NCBI GenBank assembly: GCA_002787775.1
Contig: PCUW01000056.1
Span: forward strand, 17,581-52,682
Direction of reading: 5' to 3'
DNA from: Bdellovibrionales bacterium CG12_big_fil_rev_8_21_14_0_65_38_15
GTDB taxonomy: Bacteria > Bdellovibrionota > Bacteriovoracia > Bacteriovoracales > Bacteriovoracaceae
DNA: 35,102 nt
The notes under the pieces are model-generated. The model made no database searches. It saw nothing but the letters and a program-made list of their open reading frames with translations, and was not told where the DNA came from. The translations under genes and the position numbers were made by a program. This document shows, in pieces, positions 8,715-17,065 of this stretch; within the stretch, counting starts at the first letter, position 1, and the number at the start of each line of letters is the position of its first letter.

Positions 8715-9624
8715 AATAAAAGAGCTCTCAAAGATTTTGGATCCCAAAGAAATTCTTGAACCAAAGAGAAAAGCTAAAGGATCTTTAAGTACTCTTCTTG
8801 ATAAAAGACTTGATGAATTAACCGTTTCTAAAAAAGGGATGAGTGTTCCAAAAGTTTTATGGGGAGCAGAGCGCTACGGACTGCAAAACACAAAGGCGTT
8901 CAATGCTCTTAGTGAATCTAAAAAACTGGCTTATCTAGAAAGAATGACGGAGTTAAACTTAGCACTGTCAGCTTTTATTGAAACCTCAGGCCATAATTAT
9001 GGTGCTAAGATGATTCTTCTTTCTGAAACATTAGAAGAGAAATCGACTTATGCTCTTTTTGCTAGTGACGAAGCCGTTCATCTACGTGAATTTCAAAACT
9101 TTATGAATTTTGATTATAATTTACAAAGCCATTTTCATCCTATGCTAAAACCTTTGGCCGAAGTTATTCGTGATGGTTCTAAAATATCATTAGTATTTGT
9201 TATTCAAGTTCTCTTAGAGGGATTTGGAATGGGTCATTATAATGGTTTGAAAGAAACCTGCTTATTTGATCCGCTTAAAGCAACTTATGACCAAATTCTT
9301 AAAGATGAAGCTAGACATCACGGAACTGGAATCATTTTAGCAAAAGAGGAGACTCCTTCAAGAGAAGATGAAGAACAAATCTTTGAATACACGCGAGATT
9401 TTATCAATGCCATGCAATCAGCTCACTGGCTTTCACAGGTCTTTAGTGATGTGGGAGAGGAGCTATCAAAAACCGAGCAATCACAATTATGGAGTGATTT
9501 AAATTTTGAAAAGATGCTGCAGCAAAGAATTTTAAAACTAAAGGATATGCTGTCAAAGGTTGATTCTTTCAACTTGATTGATAGACTTGAAAAAAACAAT
9601 GTTTTTAAAGTGCAGATCGATTAA
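8701..9624 (+). CDS. Ferritin-like diiron oxidase
   Basis: From the ATG at 8701 the protein has 307 residues. The open frame runs further upstream, but only through the acyltransferase gene. A second ATG two codons on (8707) is equally possible, and neither has a strong Shine-Dalgarno, as expected for a gene coupled to the one before it (the ATGs precede that gene's TAA). Ferritin-like ligand motifs are present: E94 (IETSGH), D123-E124 and H127 in SDEAVHLREF, E173 and H179 in LLEGFGMGHY, and E203 with H206/H207 in KDEARHHGTG. This resembles diiron N-oxygenases and desaturase-like oxidases. The substrate is unknown. Its last 20 bases overlap the convergent GNAT gene. Confidence 0.8.
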   Translation: MAMNKIKELSKILDPKEILEPKRKAKGSLSTLLDKRLDELTVSKKGMSVPKVLWGAERYGLQNTKAFNALSESKKLAYLERMTELNLALSAFIETSGHNYGAKMILLSETLEEKSTYALFASDEAVHLREFQNFMNFDYNLQSHFHPMLKPLAEVIRDGSKISLVFVIQVLLEGFGMGHYNGLKETCLFDPLKATYDQILKDEARHHGTGIILAKEETPSREDEEQIFEYTRDFINAMQSAHWLSQVFSDVGEELSKTEQSQLWSDLNFEKMLQQRILKLKDMLSKVDSFNLIDRLEKNNVFKVQID

Positions 9625-10291
9625 AACTAAAAGCGTCTTGAATCATTTTTGTTAATGTTTCAAACTGTACTGTCACAAAAGCTTTAAACGTCACCAATGT
9701 AATTTCGGAAAAATCAGCCCTAATCAAATGATAGGTTTGATCTTCACGTTCTTGAATTTTAAAACTTGTTTTTGGAATTAATCCAAAACGCTTAAACATT
9801 GGAAGGCGTTGACACTTACAGATCGCAGTGAACCCTTTATATTGAGTTCTCACGATGGACCAAATCCCGGCCCTAATAAGTAGTCTTCGGCCAAGACCTT
9901 TTTGTCTTACAGAACAAACGAGTCGTGATATTTCAAGGTACTCATCTAGACCTTTTTTATGTTCATCAGAAAAGTTGAGTTTTTCCATTTCAAAGGGACG
10001 CTTGAGAAGCCTTAGGCTTCCAATTATATTTCCATCACTATCTTTGGCATAGATATGAAATGAGTTAAGATCAAAAGCTTTTTCAGAATCAAGTTCTTCT
10101 TGAGTGGAAGGTATAAGGTAAGGACTATCTTTTTCGTAGCAAGAAAGTCTATAAGCGTGAAGTGCATCAAGCTCACTTGCTGGCAATTCACTTCCAAGTT
10201 TAATTCTTTGAAAGTTCCAGCTTCTATTTGATTTAATATACTTATCAAGCAAAAAAAAGAATGGCTTAAAAATGATCTTATAAAGTTTCAT
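9605..10291 (-). CDS. GNAT acyltransferase, N-acyl amino acid synthase (FeeM)-like
   Basis: A 228-residue GNAT-fold protein. It has a substrate-side N-terminal part (LHAYRLSCYEKDSPYL), a central strand with GNIIGSLRLLKRP, and the motif EISRLVCSVRQKGLGRRLL, whose R/Q-x-x-G-x-G turn (129-136) binds the acyl-CoA or acyl-ACP pantetheine. The E-S-R-L block and the arrangement resemble FeeM-type N-acyl amino acid synthases and the related autoinducer-synthase fold. It may thus join a fatty acyl group to an amino acid or amine. The ATG directly follows the stop of the TolB-like gene (TAAATG), so the two are co-transcribed. It converges on the diiron oxidase gene with a 20-base overlap. FeeM-like is a fold-level call; the donor and acceptor are not determined. 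Confidence 0.68.
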   Translation of the reverse strand: MKLYKIIFKPFFFLLDKYIKSNRSWNFQRIKLGSELPASELDALHAYRLSCYEKDSPYLIPSTQEELDSEKAFDLNSFHIYAKDSDGNIIGSLRLLKRPFEMEKLNFSDEHKKGLDEYLEISRLVCSVRQKGLGRRLLIRAGIWSIVRTQYKGFTAICKCQRLPMFKRFGLIPKTSFKIQEREDQTYHLIRADFSEITLVTFKAFVTVQFETLTKMIQDAFSFNRSAL

Positions 10292-11389
10292 TTATTCAAT
10301 CTCATTTAAGATATTGTCGATAGCTTTAGGAGATAGCATTAAGACTTGATCTTCTTTTGTATCTTTGACTTTACCAATGAAGACGATCTTATTATCAAAG
10401 GCACCTGAAGCAGGGTGCTTCGCCTTTGTGATTTTTAAATCATTAAGTTTTAACTTTAATTTGTACGTTTTTGAACTTGGCTTAAGCTCTCTAACAAATA
10501 GGTCTTTCTTGTCGCCAGCTTCTTCTTCACCGTGAAAAAAGACAAAGTCAGTCCCAGCTAACATGGCCGGATGTTTTTGATAACGAAAGCCAACCTTTTC
10601 AATATCATCAAGCATAATTCTCTTTGAAGACTTAATATCACCGTTATCATTAAGCTCTAAATCAAAGTATCCAAGATAAGCTTGTTCTGGATTAGTTTCA
10701 GTTGCATCAATTTGAAAATGAAAAAGAATTTTATCGCCTTCAGGTGACCATGTCGGGTGCTTGTCATAAACAGCACTCAATTGATGAGTCTTACCAGTCG
10801 CTAAGTGATGAAGATAAACACCTTCAAGTTTTTTTCCGTGTTTGAGATAGTAAGTAAGCCATTTACCATCTGGAGAAAATCTAGGATGTTTTAAAAAAAT
10901 ACGATCGCTTTTCAAGTCTAAGCTTTTAGGCATAATAGCTGATAAGACTTTTTGATTTTCATTCATCGTTGTAATTGAAGAAGCGTATCCGATTGGATCA
11001 AATTCACCTTTTAAAAGTCCCATAATAATAGTTCTTGATAAGGCCAATGGACGCCAATGTAGTTTGCTTGTGACTAAGTTGTTGTCTTGATCGAATGAGC
11101 ATTTTGTAAATGCGTTTAGAAAGCCATGCTTATCAAGACGATGAACTTTCTTATCTCCAAGATCGCGGTAGAAAACATCGCTTGGAATGACAATTTTTGA
11201 ATCTTTTGATTTAGCGATCCAACAAATTTTTTCACCATCATCAGAGATAGCGACTGACTCAGCAGAAAATGAGGTGTTATTGAGAACTTCAATTCCATCA
11301 TTAACTGATATCGATTTAAAACCTTTTGCAAAACTAGGTGCAATAGAGAGAAGGTTAAAAACCAGACCTAAAGTCATGAGCTTGTTCAT
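10292..11389 (-). CDS. Exported TolB-like beta-propeller (PD40 repeats) protein
   Basis: A 365-residue protein with a Sec signal peptide (MNKLMTLGLVFNLLSIAPSFA). It has at least three PD40/WD40-like blades with the recurring H-P-x-[FW]-S-P-[DE]-G-x-x-[IL] unit: HPRFSPDGKWLTYY, HPTWSPEGDKILFHF, and a weaker HPASGAFDNKIVFIGK; a degenerate copy lies near SAESVAISDDGEKICW. This is the TolB C-terminal type propeller, but the TolB N-terminal domain is missing, so it is not TolB itself. It should act in the periplasm, perhaps in protein contact or sensing. It is followed without a gap by the FeeM-like GNAT gene. Confidence 0.72.
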   Translation of the reverse strand: MNKLMTLGLVFNLLSIAPSFAKGFKSISVNDGIEVLNNTSFSAESVAISDDGEKICWIAKSKDSKIVIPSDVFYRDLGDKKVHRLDKHGFLNAFTKCSFDQDNNLVTSKLHWRPLALSRTIIMGLLKGEFDPIGYASSITTMNENQKVLSAIMPKSLDLKSDRIFLKHPRFSPDGKWLTYYLKHGKKLEGVYLHHLATGKTHQLSAVYDKHPTWSPEGDKILFHFQIDATETNPEQAYLGYFDLELNDNGDIKSSKRIMLDDIEKVGFRYQKHPAMLAGTDFVFFHGEEEAGDKKDLFVRELKPSSKTYKLKLKLNDLKITKAKHPASGAFDNKIVFIGKVKDTKEDQVLMLSPKAIDNILNEIE

Positions 11390-11491
11390 AGTAATCCCGT
11401 GAAGACGTTTGCAGCATTTTAAATGATGCGAAGCGCATTTAGTAGGGGATGTGTACTTTTTACAAAACTCAGTTTTATTGATTTCAAGTGT

Positions 11492-12265
11492 TTAAGAAGG
11501 TCTAGTCATCTCTAGAAAGATAGAAGGTAGTGGGCAGGTGAAGTCATAACGTTGCTTATTTACAGGCCAAGTAAATCCTAATTGTGAAGCATGCAACATC
11601 AGTCTTGGTGATGATTTTGGACCTTTATAGATAGGATCCGATAAAACTGGAAATCCTAAAAAAGCTAAGTGACAACGAATCTGATGAAAACGACCAGTTT
11701 TAGGGTAAACGCGAAGAAGACTGAAGTCCGAACCAGATTGTTCAATGCTGATTCTGGTGTAAGCCTCGTTTCCTTTTTCGAAATCAACCCTTGATTTAGT
11801 CTTGATACCGTACAATGGCAGGGTGATTTCAAGCCAATCCTTACCAGAGGCTTTCATGGCCTTTAATTTTTCAAAGACTTGAGGGTCTTGCTTCCACTGC
11901 ATAGGCCAATTTTCTATTTGAGCTAGGTTCGGCCAATCATTAAGAGTAACGGCTCGGTACTCTTTTTGAACTTTTCTTCTTTTGAAGAGGTCTTGAGCGA
12001 CTTTTAGGGAACGGTCATCTTTAGCAAAGAGAACTAGGCCAGAGGTATCTTTATCTAGTCGGTGACAGGCAAAGAGCTTGGCCGGCATCTTACTTTGGTT
12101 TTTATTCTTTGATTGTAAGTAGTTAAGAGCACGAGCGAAAAGGGAGTCTTCACCTGTTGAGCCCATGGTGACTAGACCAGATGGCTTATTAAGTACCATA
12201 AGATAATTGTCTTCAAAAATTATCCAATTACGGTCGAAACTTAGATTTTTTTGATGTATCACCAT
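11492..12265 (-). CDS. RluA-family RNA pseudouridine synthase
   Basis: A pseudouridine synthase of the RluA/RluC/RluD family without an N-terminal S4 domain. It has the catalytic HRLDKDTSG motif (first Asp nucleophilic), the upstream LMVLNKPSGLV strand, and the later GRFHQIRCHLAFLGFPVLSDPIY block. It isomerises uridines in rRNA or tRNA; the exact site cannot be read from sequence. The open frame allows ATG at 12274 or ATG at 12265. The latter gives 257 residues and is used here because it does not overlap the best start of the divergent methyltransferase; a GGAAAA lies upstream of the first and slightly far from the second. Two RNA-modification genes back to back suggests shared expression with ribosome biogenesis. 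Confidence 0.9.
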   Translation of the reverse strand: MVIHQKNLSFDRNWIIFEDNYLMVLNKPSGLVTMGSTGEDSLFARALNYLQSKNKNQSKMPAKLFACHRLDKDTSGLVLFAKDDRSLKVAQDLFKRRKVQKEYRAVTLNDWPNLAQIENWPMQWKQDPQVFEKLKAMKASGKDWLEITLPLYGIKTKSRVDFEKGNEAYTRISIEQSGSDFSLLRVYPKTGRFHQIRCHLAFLGFPVLSDPIYKGPKSSPRLMLHASQLGFTWPVNKQRYDFTCPLPSIFLEMTRPS

Positions 12266-13207
12266 GAAATGCATTTTTCCATACAGGACGTAAAAAAGCG
12301 AATACCAGATATTGCCTTAGAGCAATTTGAGGCTCAATTGAGTCCAGCCAGATTGCGTCTATGCTTAGAAGGCATTCGCCAAAAAAGAGTTTCTAGCTTT
12401 AGATTAAACTTATTGCAAGCAGATCGTTCTTATGTGGTTAATCAATTACGTAAAGAAGGCATTAAGTTTCGTGATGTTCCTGGAATTGAACATGCGTTCT
12501 TACTCGACTCAAGTGAAAAAGAGCTTCAAAAAACATCTCCTTATAAAGACGGGATGATTTATCTTCAAGGTCTTTCAGGAATGTTGGCGCCACTGATGTT
12601 AAATCCTAAGCCAGGTGAGCATGTTTTAGATATGGCCGCAGCGCCAGGTAGTAAAACGACAATGCTTGCTGGTCTTATGAATAATCAAGGTCATATTGAT
12701 GCCATCGAACCCGATTATATTAGGCTCGAGCGATTGAAGTTTAACTGCAATATCATGGGTGTTAAAAACACTGATTTTATCCAGGGCCAGGCAGAAAAGT
12801 TTAAGAAAGAAGAATCTGAACTTTATGATGCTGTTTTAGCAGATGTCCCTTGCTCAGGTGAGGGGAGATTTAATCTTCATGATAAACCGAGTTATATTTT
12901 TTGGAAGCATAATACTGTTCCTAAATTTGCCAGGCTTCAGTACAAAATTCTAAAAGCCGCCGTTCGTTTAACAAAGCCTGGTGGAAGAATTTTGTATTCG
13001 ACATGTACGATGAATGATCAAGAAAATGAGCTTGTGGTTAAACAAGTTTTGCTTGAGCATCCGGAGCTGAGTTGTACAGCGTTTGAAACACCATTACATA
13101 ATATTGAAGAGTATCTACCAATTAAAAAAGATCGAATTGAAGCCTTAAGAATTACTCCATCCCCAAGGTTTGAAGGCTTTTTTCTGTGCTTGCTAAACAA
13201 ACATTAG
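12254..13207 (+). CDS. NOL1/NOP2/Sun-family RNA m5C methyltransferase
   Basis: About 317 residues. It contains the SAM-binding motif DMAAAPGSKTTMLA, the motif IV Cys in DVPCSGEGR and the catalytic motif VI Cys in YSTCTMNDQENE; the two-cysteine arrangement is typical of RsmB/RsmF-type 5-methylcytosine enzymes acting on rRNA or tRNA. There is no N-terminal NusB domain, so it is not full-length RsmB. It lacks the C-terminal PUA-like domain and ends right after the catalytic fold (FEGFFLCLLNKH). The frame opens at a TTG (12251). ATG at 12254 and ATG at 12269 are the realistic starts and neither has a Shine-Dalgarno. Its 5' end meets that of the divergent RluA gene. A second homologue lies at 18657. 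Confidence 0.88.
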   Translation: MYHHEMHFSIQDVKKRIPDIALEQFEAQLSPARLRLCLEGIRQKRVSSFRLNLLQADRSYVVNQLRKEGIKFRDVPGIEHAFLLDSSEKELQKTSPYKDGMIYLQGLSGMLAPLMLNPKPGEHVLDMAAAPGSKTTMLAGLMNNQGHIDAIEPDYIRLERLKFNCNIMGVKNTDFIQGQAEKFKKEESELYDAVLADVPCSGEGRFNLHDKPSYIFWKHNTVPKFARLQYKILKAAVRLTKPGGRILYSTCTMNDQENELVVKQVLLEHPELSCTAFETPLHNIEEYLPIKKDRIEALRITPSPRFEGFFLCLLNKH

Positions 13208-13214
13208 AGAGAGC

Positions 13215-13243
13215 TTGCCACGAGCTTTAGTCGGACTTATTGT
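13215..13243 (+). promoter_or_regulatory. Promoter giving a probable leaderless MFS mRNA
   Basis: TTGCCA (13215-13220), 17 bases, then TATTGT (13238-13243) lies seven bases before the ATG at 13251. Transcription would start on or next to the A of the start codon, in keeping with the absence of a Shine-Dalgarno. Confidence 0.4.
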
Positions 13244-13250
13244 CCCATAA

Positions 13251-14471
13251 ATGACTGATTTAAAAATCGAAAATAAATTTGTATTCCTTCTCGCAGCTGT
13301 TCAGTTTGCTCATATTGTAGACTTTGTAGTTCTTATGCCATTAGGTCCAACTTTGATGCTGGATTTTAATATTTCACCGGCTCAATTTGGTTCCTTAGTT
13401 TCATCTTATAATTTTAGCGCGGCTATTACGGGTTTGGTTTTTAGTACTATCGCCGATCGCTTTGATCGGAAAAAACTTCTTGATTTAAGTATGCTGGGTT
13501 TTATTATTGGAACAGTACTTTGTGGCCTTGCTCCTAGTTTTTCACTTCTTCTTCTTGGTCGAATTTTGACAGGCGTATTTGGTGGCATTCTTAATATCTT
13601 AGTTTTTGCCCTTGTTACTGACCTTGTTCCTTTTGAAAGGCGTGGTAATGCCATGGGAGTTGTCATGGCTTCCTTTTCTGTTGCCAGCGTTATCGGCATT
13701 CCAATTGGCTTAGCCATTTCAGATTATATATCTTGGCATTGGACTTTTTTCTTTATTGCCTTTTTCTCTTCATTTATTGCTTTTGCAGGATGGAAGATTC
13801 TTCCAAATCGTCCCGTCGAAAAAGACTTCACTCCGGCCAAAGAAGTGGCTATTCGATTTATAACTTTACTTAAAAGAGTAGATTATTTGCGCGCCTATGG
13901 ACTTATTCTAATGAGTGCCATGTCGATGTTTTTTATTATTCCTTTTTTAAGCCCATACGCTGTCCATAATATTGGAATTGAAACTGGGCAGCTAAAATAT
14001 ATGTATTTTGTGGCGGGTATCTGTACGATATTTACGGCCAGAGCATTTGGTAAAATGACTGATCGACATGGAAGTTTTACCATTTTTAGTTTGATCGCGA
14101 TTTTATCAATACTTCCAATTTGGATTTATACTCACACAGGACCTCTAAGTTTTGGTCTTTACCTTGTATTGAGTGCTATTTTTATGTCGATGGTTTCAGG
14201 TCGAATGATTCCTGTCATGACGATGGTTTCTCAAGTTCCAGATTCAGCTGATCGTGGGACTTTTATGGGACTGCTCAATTCTTTAAGATCTTTTGGAACG
14301 GCAAGTGCAACCTTATTGGCCGGTCTTATTATTTCTGAAGATGCTGCTGGAAATATAGTTGGCTTTGAAAAAGTTGGATATATTACGATTTCGTTAACAC
14401 TGCTTTCAATTTTTGTTGCAAGAGGTGTTTTTTATCGATCAAAAAATATTACGAAGATGCCAACGCTCTAG
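13251..14471 (+). CDS. MFS transporter, DHA1-like (drug/sugar efflux type)
   Basis: A 406-residue, twelve-helix inner-membrane carrier. The hallmark loop 2-3 motif is DRFDRKKLL (after IA), helix 4 has LLGRILTGVFGG, and the antiporter motif C region reads VASVIGIPIGLAISDYISWHWTF; the second half carries GKMTDRHGS. This is the AraJ/PbuE-like proton-linked efflux branch. The substrate is not predictable. There is no ribosome-binding site, but a promoter sits right against the ATG. The gene is convergent with, and overlaps by 23 bases, the threonine aldolase gene. Confidence 0.88.
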   Translation: MTDLKIENKFVFLLAAVQFAHIVDFVVLMPLGPTLMLDFNISPAQFGSLVSSYNFSAAITGLVFSTIADRFDRKKLLDLSMLGFIIGTVLCGLAPSFSLLLLGRILTGVFGGILNILVFALVTDLVPFERRGNAMGVVMASFSVASVIGIPIGLAISDYISWHWTFFFIAFFSSFIAFAGWKILPNRPVEKDFTPAKEVAIRFITLLKRVDYLRAYGLILMSAMSMFFIIPFLSPYAVHNIGIETGQLKYMYFVAGICTIFTARAFGKMTDRHGSFTIFSLIAILSILPIWIYTHTGPLSFGLYLVLSAIFMSMVSGRMIPVMTMVSQVPDSADRGTFMGLLNSLRSFGTASATLLAGLIISEDAAGNIVGFEKVGYITISLTLLSIFVARGVFYRSKNITKMPTL

Positions 14472-15477
14472 TCATTTCTTTAAAGGCTTTAATTTCATCA
14501 TCGCTAGTCATCCAGCTCGTTACAAAACGGTAGATGTCATCTTGCCAATGATAAAAAAGGCAACCCTGCTTTTCTAAAACATGCTTTGTCTTTTCATTCA
14601 TTTGAACAAAGAGCTGATTTGTTTTGGCTGAATTAACAATTTTAAAAGAATGATGATCTTTCAAACATTCTTTGAGTTGTGATGCTTTTTCATTGGCATG
14701 AATAGCTAAATCTAGCCAAAGATCTTTTTCTAAAAGTGCTAGGATTTGCGCAGAGATAAATCTTGTCTTAGACATCAGCTGTGCTGCTTGTTTATGAATA
14801 TAAAAGAAGTCATTTTTAAAGTCTTGATTAAAAAGTATGACCATCTCTGCTTGAAGCGCTCCATTTTTAGTAAGCCCAAAACTTAGTGCATCGGGTTTTA
14901 AAATGGCGACGAATTCTTTAGCCGAGAATTGATTAGCCACAAGGCCATTGGCAAATCTAGCGCCATCGACATGCAAGAAGAGTTTATTATGATCACAAAA
15001 ACTTCTTAGATCTCTAAGTTCTTGAACAGAGTACAGATCTCCCCATTCAGTAGCATAAGTGATACTGACGCAGCTTGGTTTAGCTGCATGAGGGGACATT
15101 TTTGTGGCCTTATCAACCCAGTGTTGAGCAGCAACTAAATCAAACTTTTTATCTGAGGTCGAAAAAGTTCGAAGTTTTCCTCCGGATAAAAACAATTCTG
15201 GTGCTTGGCCTTCGTCGTTGTTTAAATGAGACTCATCTGAAGTTAGAACTGTGCCATAACTTGGACAAAGTGTTCTAAGTGCAACACAATTTGCGGCCGT
15301 TCCTGTGGAGACGAGGGCATAGAGCAGATCACTACCAAAAAGATCGGATAATTTATTCTTGAGTTTTTTGCTTTCTTCATCGCTGCCATAAGATGCTGAA
15401 TTTGCGGTATTAATACCAGCCATTCGACTTATGAGATTGGGATGAACAGCCGCTGTGTTATCGCTTCTAAAATCCAT
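14449..15477 (-). CDS. Low-specificity L-threonine aldolase family PLP enzyme
   Basis: A fold-type I PLP enzyme that splits L-threonine or beta-hydroxy amino acids into glycine and an aldehyde. Family blocks: DFRSDNTAAVHP at the start, STGTAANCVAL, SDESHLNNDEGQAPELFLSGGKL, LHVDGARFANGL (Asp binding the PLP nitrogen) and SFGLTKNGALQAE, whose Lys (K204 from this start) forms the Schiff base. The frame could open 13 codons earlier at 15516, but the family normally begins at M-[ID]-[FL]-R-S-D, and a -35/-10 pair lies inside those extra codons. I therefore place the start at 15477 (342 residues). The dinucleotide-rich K-N-G after the Lys is less common than the usual S-K-G-L-G, so the activity may be atypical. 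Confidence 0.85.
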   Translation of the reverse strand: MDFRSDNTAAVHPNLISRMAGINTANSASYGSDEESKKLKNKLSDLFGSDLLYALVSTGTAANCVALRTLCPSYGTVLTSDESHLNNDEGQAPELFLSGGKLRTFSTSDKKFDLVAAQHWVDKATKMSPHAAKPSCVSITYATEWGDLYSVQELRDLRSFCDHNKLFLHVDGARFANGLVANQFSAKEFVAILKPDALSFGLTKNGALQAEMVILFNQDFKNDFFYIHKQAAQLMSKTRFISAQILALLEKDLWLDLAIHANEKASQLKECLKDHHSFKIVNSAKTNQLFVQMNEKTKHVLEKQGCLFYHWQDDIYRFVTSWMTSDDEIKAFKEMTRALASS

Positions 15478-15482
15478 ATGGC

Positions 15483-15512
15483 ATTTTAGTCTTATCGCCC
15501 TAAAGGATTCAA
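15483..15512 (-). promoter_or_regulatory. Promoter supporting a leaderless start for the threonine aldolase gene
   Basis: On the minus strand TTGAAT (15512-15507), an 18-base spacer and TAAAAT (15488-15483) end five bases before the ATG at 15477. This places the transcription start at the initiation codon and argues against the upstream ATG at 15516. Confidence 0.45.
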
Positions 15513-15542
15513 TCATTTCTTTATTTATGCCGAAAAAAGAGC

Positions 15543-17012
15543 ATGAAAAAACTAATTATTATTGTCCTAGTTATTACTTCAGCTTGCCAACCTACAAGAA
15601 AGCCTGCGTCTGAAAGCTCAGACTTAAAGGGTTTGATTGAACAGTTTAGTCGAAGAGTTCAAACACCCTTAACAAGCGTTAAGGAATGTCTTGAAGTCGT
15701 TCCATACTATTATCAAAAACTGTTCTCACTTGATTGGGAAGAGGTCGATCTTGAAAGTTTTCATGAACGTGATCTTGAAAGGATTGTCGGATTATCTTTT
15801 GAAATTCGATTGGCCATGAAAGAGCAGGCGACGACTATCGGCCAAGCTCAAGGCGATGCTTACGAATGTTTTAAAGAGACTCGTAATGTTTATAGAGGCC
15901 TTCGATATCTTGAAGACTACTTAGTTGAACATCTTGAAGGACGCACAAATGAAAAGCTAGATAGCGCTGGTTATGTGACTTTCGAAGGTAAAGCTCCGTA
16001 CTTTATTACAAACCCTAAGTTTACGTTTAGAGATTGGAAAGACCTTAAGTCAGGCGATGTCATCATTTCTAGAGGAAATGCTTACACCTCCGCGGCGATT
16101 GCTAGAATTGGTGATATTGATGCGCAGTTTAGCCACCTGACTATGGTCTATAAAGATGACCAAGGTGAACTTCATACAACTGAAGCCCATATTGAAATCG
16201 GCTCAGTCTCTAAAGAATTTCAAGCTCATCTAGATGAAAGAAATGCTAGAAGTGTTCTTCTTCGATTTAATGGTGATGAGGATTTAGCTCATAGAGCAGC
16301 TAAGCATATCTTTGAGCGAGTTAAAAATCATTCAACCAATCGCAGAAAGAATATTCAATATGATTTTGGAATGAACTATAAAGACCATGAGGATTTATTT
16401 TGTTCTGAAGTTGTTTACGAAGGTTATGAAGTCGCCAGTGGAGGAACACTCGATATCCCACTTAATAAAACGAAGTTTAATCCAGGCTTACTTAAATTTT
16501 TAGAACAAATTGGCATCGACGTGGATAAAGATAATATCGATACCTTTTTGACTTTTGGCCCAGGTGATACTGAGTTTGATCCAAATTTTGAAATTGTGGC
16601 AGAATGGAGAAATCCAGCCAAAATGACAGACACACGTCAAAAAGATGCTGTCTTGACCAAAATGATGGAATGGATGGAAAGTGATGGTTATTACTTCAAG
16701 CCAAGCTTTGGAATGAGCGCTCAAGCTATTATGGGTTTTGCAATGCGAAGAGTACCAATCTTAAGTCGTACTGTGCGTGAGAAGTTTCCTTTAAATATGA
16801 AACCTAAACAACTCAAGCTATTCGTGGTTTTAGAAGAAGTTGCTGAAGTGCTGCAGCAAGAGCTGATTGATCAAGAACTTTCTCTTGGTCGACCTATGAC
16901 TTTTAAAGAGATGTTTAGAGCACTTGAAGAGTTTAAAAAGAGAGATATGGTTGTCTATGAAACAAAGAAAAAAGACGCGAAGTTTCATAGACTTTTTAGA
17001 CCGATTGATTGA
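15543..17012 (+). CDS. Lipoprotein with YiiX/YaeF-like permuted papain-fold (NlpC/P60-related) domain
   Basis: A 489-residue lipoprotein. The signal is followed by the lipobox ITSAC (lipidated C15). A helical N-terminal part (about 20-145) precedes a YiiX-like domain at about 165-310. There, LKSGDVIISRG, the conserved His in AQFSHLTMVYK (H198) and the Cys in EDLFCSEVVYEGY (C287) are in the circularly permuted order (His before Cys) of the YiiX/YaeF amidase/peptidase family. The last 170 residues are unassigned and longer than in YiiX (about 200 residues in total). It should sit in the periplasm, acting on peptide or lipid-linked substrates. It is divergent from threonine aldolase with a short gap. 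Confidence 0.72.
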   Translation: MKKLIIIVLVITSACQPTRKPASESSDLKGLIEQFSRRVQTPLTSVKECLEVVPYYYQKLFSLDWEEVDLESFHERDLERIVGLSFEIRLAMKEQATTIGQAQGDAYECFKETRNVYRGLRYLEDYLVEHLEGRTNEKLDSAGYVTFEGKAPYFITNPKFTFRDWKDLKSGDVIISRGNAYTSAAIARIGDIDAQFSHLTMVYKDDQGELHTTEAHIEIGSVSKEFQAHLDERNARSVLLRFNGDEDLAHRAAKHIFERVKNHSTNRRKNIQYDFGMNYKDHEDLFCSEVVYEGYEVASGGTLDIPLNKTKFNPGLLKFLEQIGIDVDKDNIDTFLTFGPGDTEFDPNFEIVAEWRNPAKMTDTRQKDAVLTKMMEWMESDGYYFKPSFGMSAQAIMGFAMRRVPILSRTVREKFPLNMKPKQLKLFVVLEEVAEVLQQELIDQELSLGRPMTFKEMFRALEEFKKRDMVVYETKKKDAKFHRLFRPID

Positions 17013-17036
17013 CGTCATAGAAAAATAAGTCATGAT
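17009..17036 (+). promoter_or_regulatory. Possible promoter for the dienelactone-hydrolase lipoprotein gene
   Basis: TTGACG (17009-17014), 16 bases, CATGAT (17031-17036). The -35 box overlaps the stop codon of the preceding gene and forms the 8-base palindrome TGACGTCA (17010-17017). The palindrome may be an operator or chance. Confidence 0.3.
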
Positions 17037-17065
17037 TGTTGGGTTCACTAAAAATGGAGTCAACA

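Noticed and set aside
11464..11476. AAAACTCAGTTTT near the end of the RluA gene as a terminator
   Set aside because: The 6-base arms have a one-base centre and cannot form a hairpin loop; no U-tract follows. At most an operator.
13406..13717. A 103-codon minus-strand frame in the MFS gene
   Set aside because: Composition typical of an antisense shadow (Lys/Arg/Pro rich); no start signals.
15478..15516. The 13-codon N-terminal extension of threonine aldolase
   Set aside because: Not part of the family's normal start, and a -35/-10 pair lies within it.
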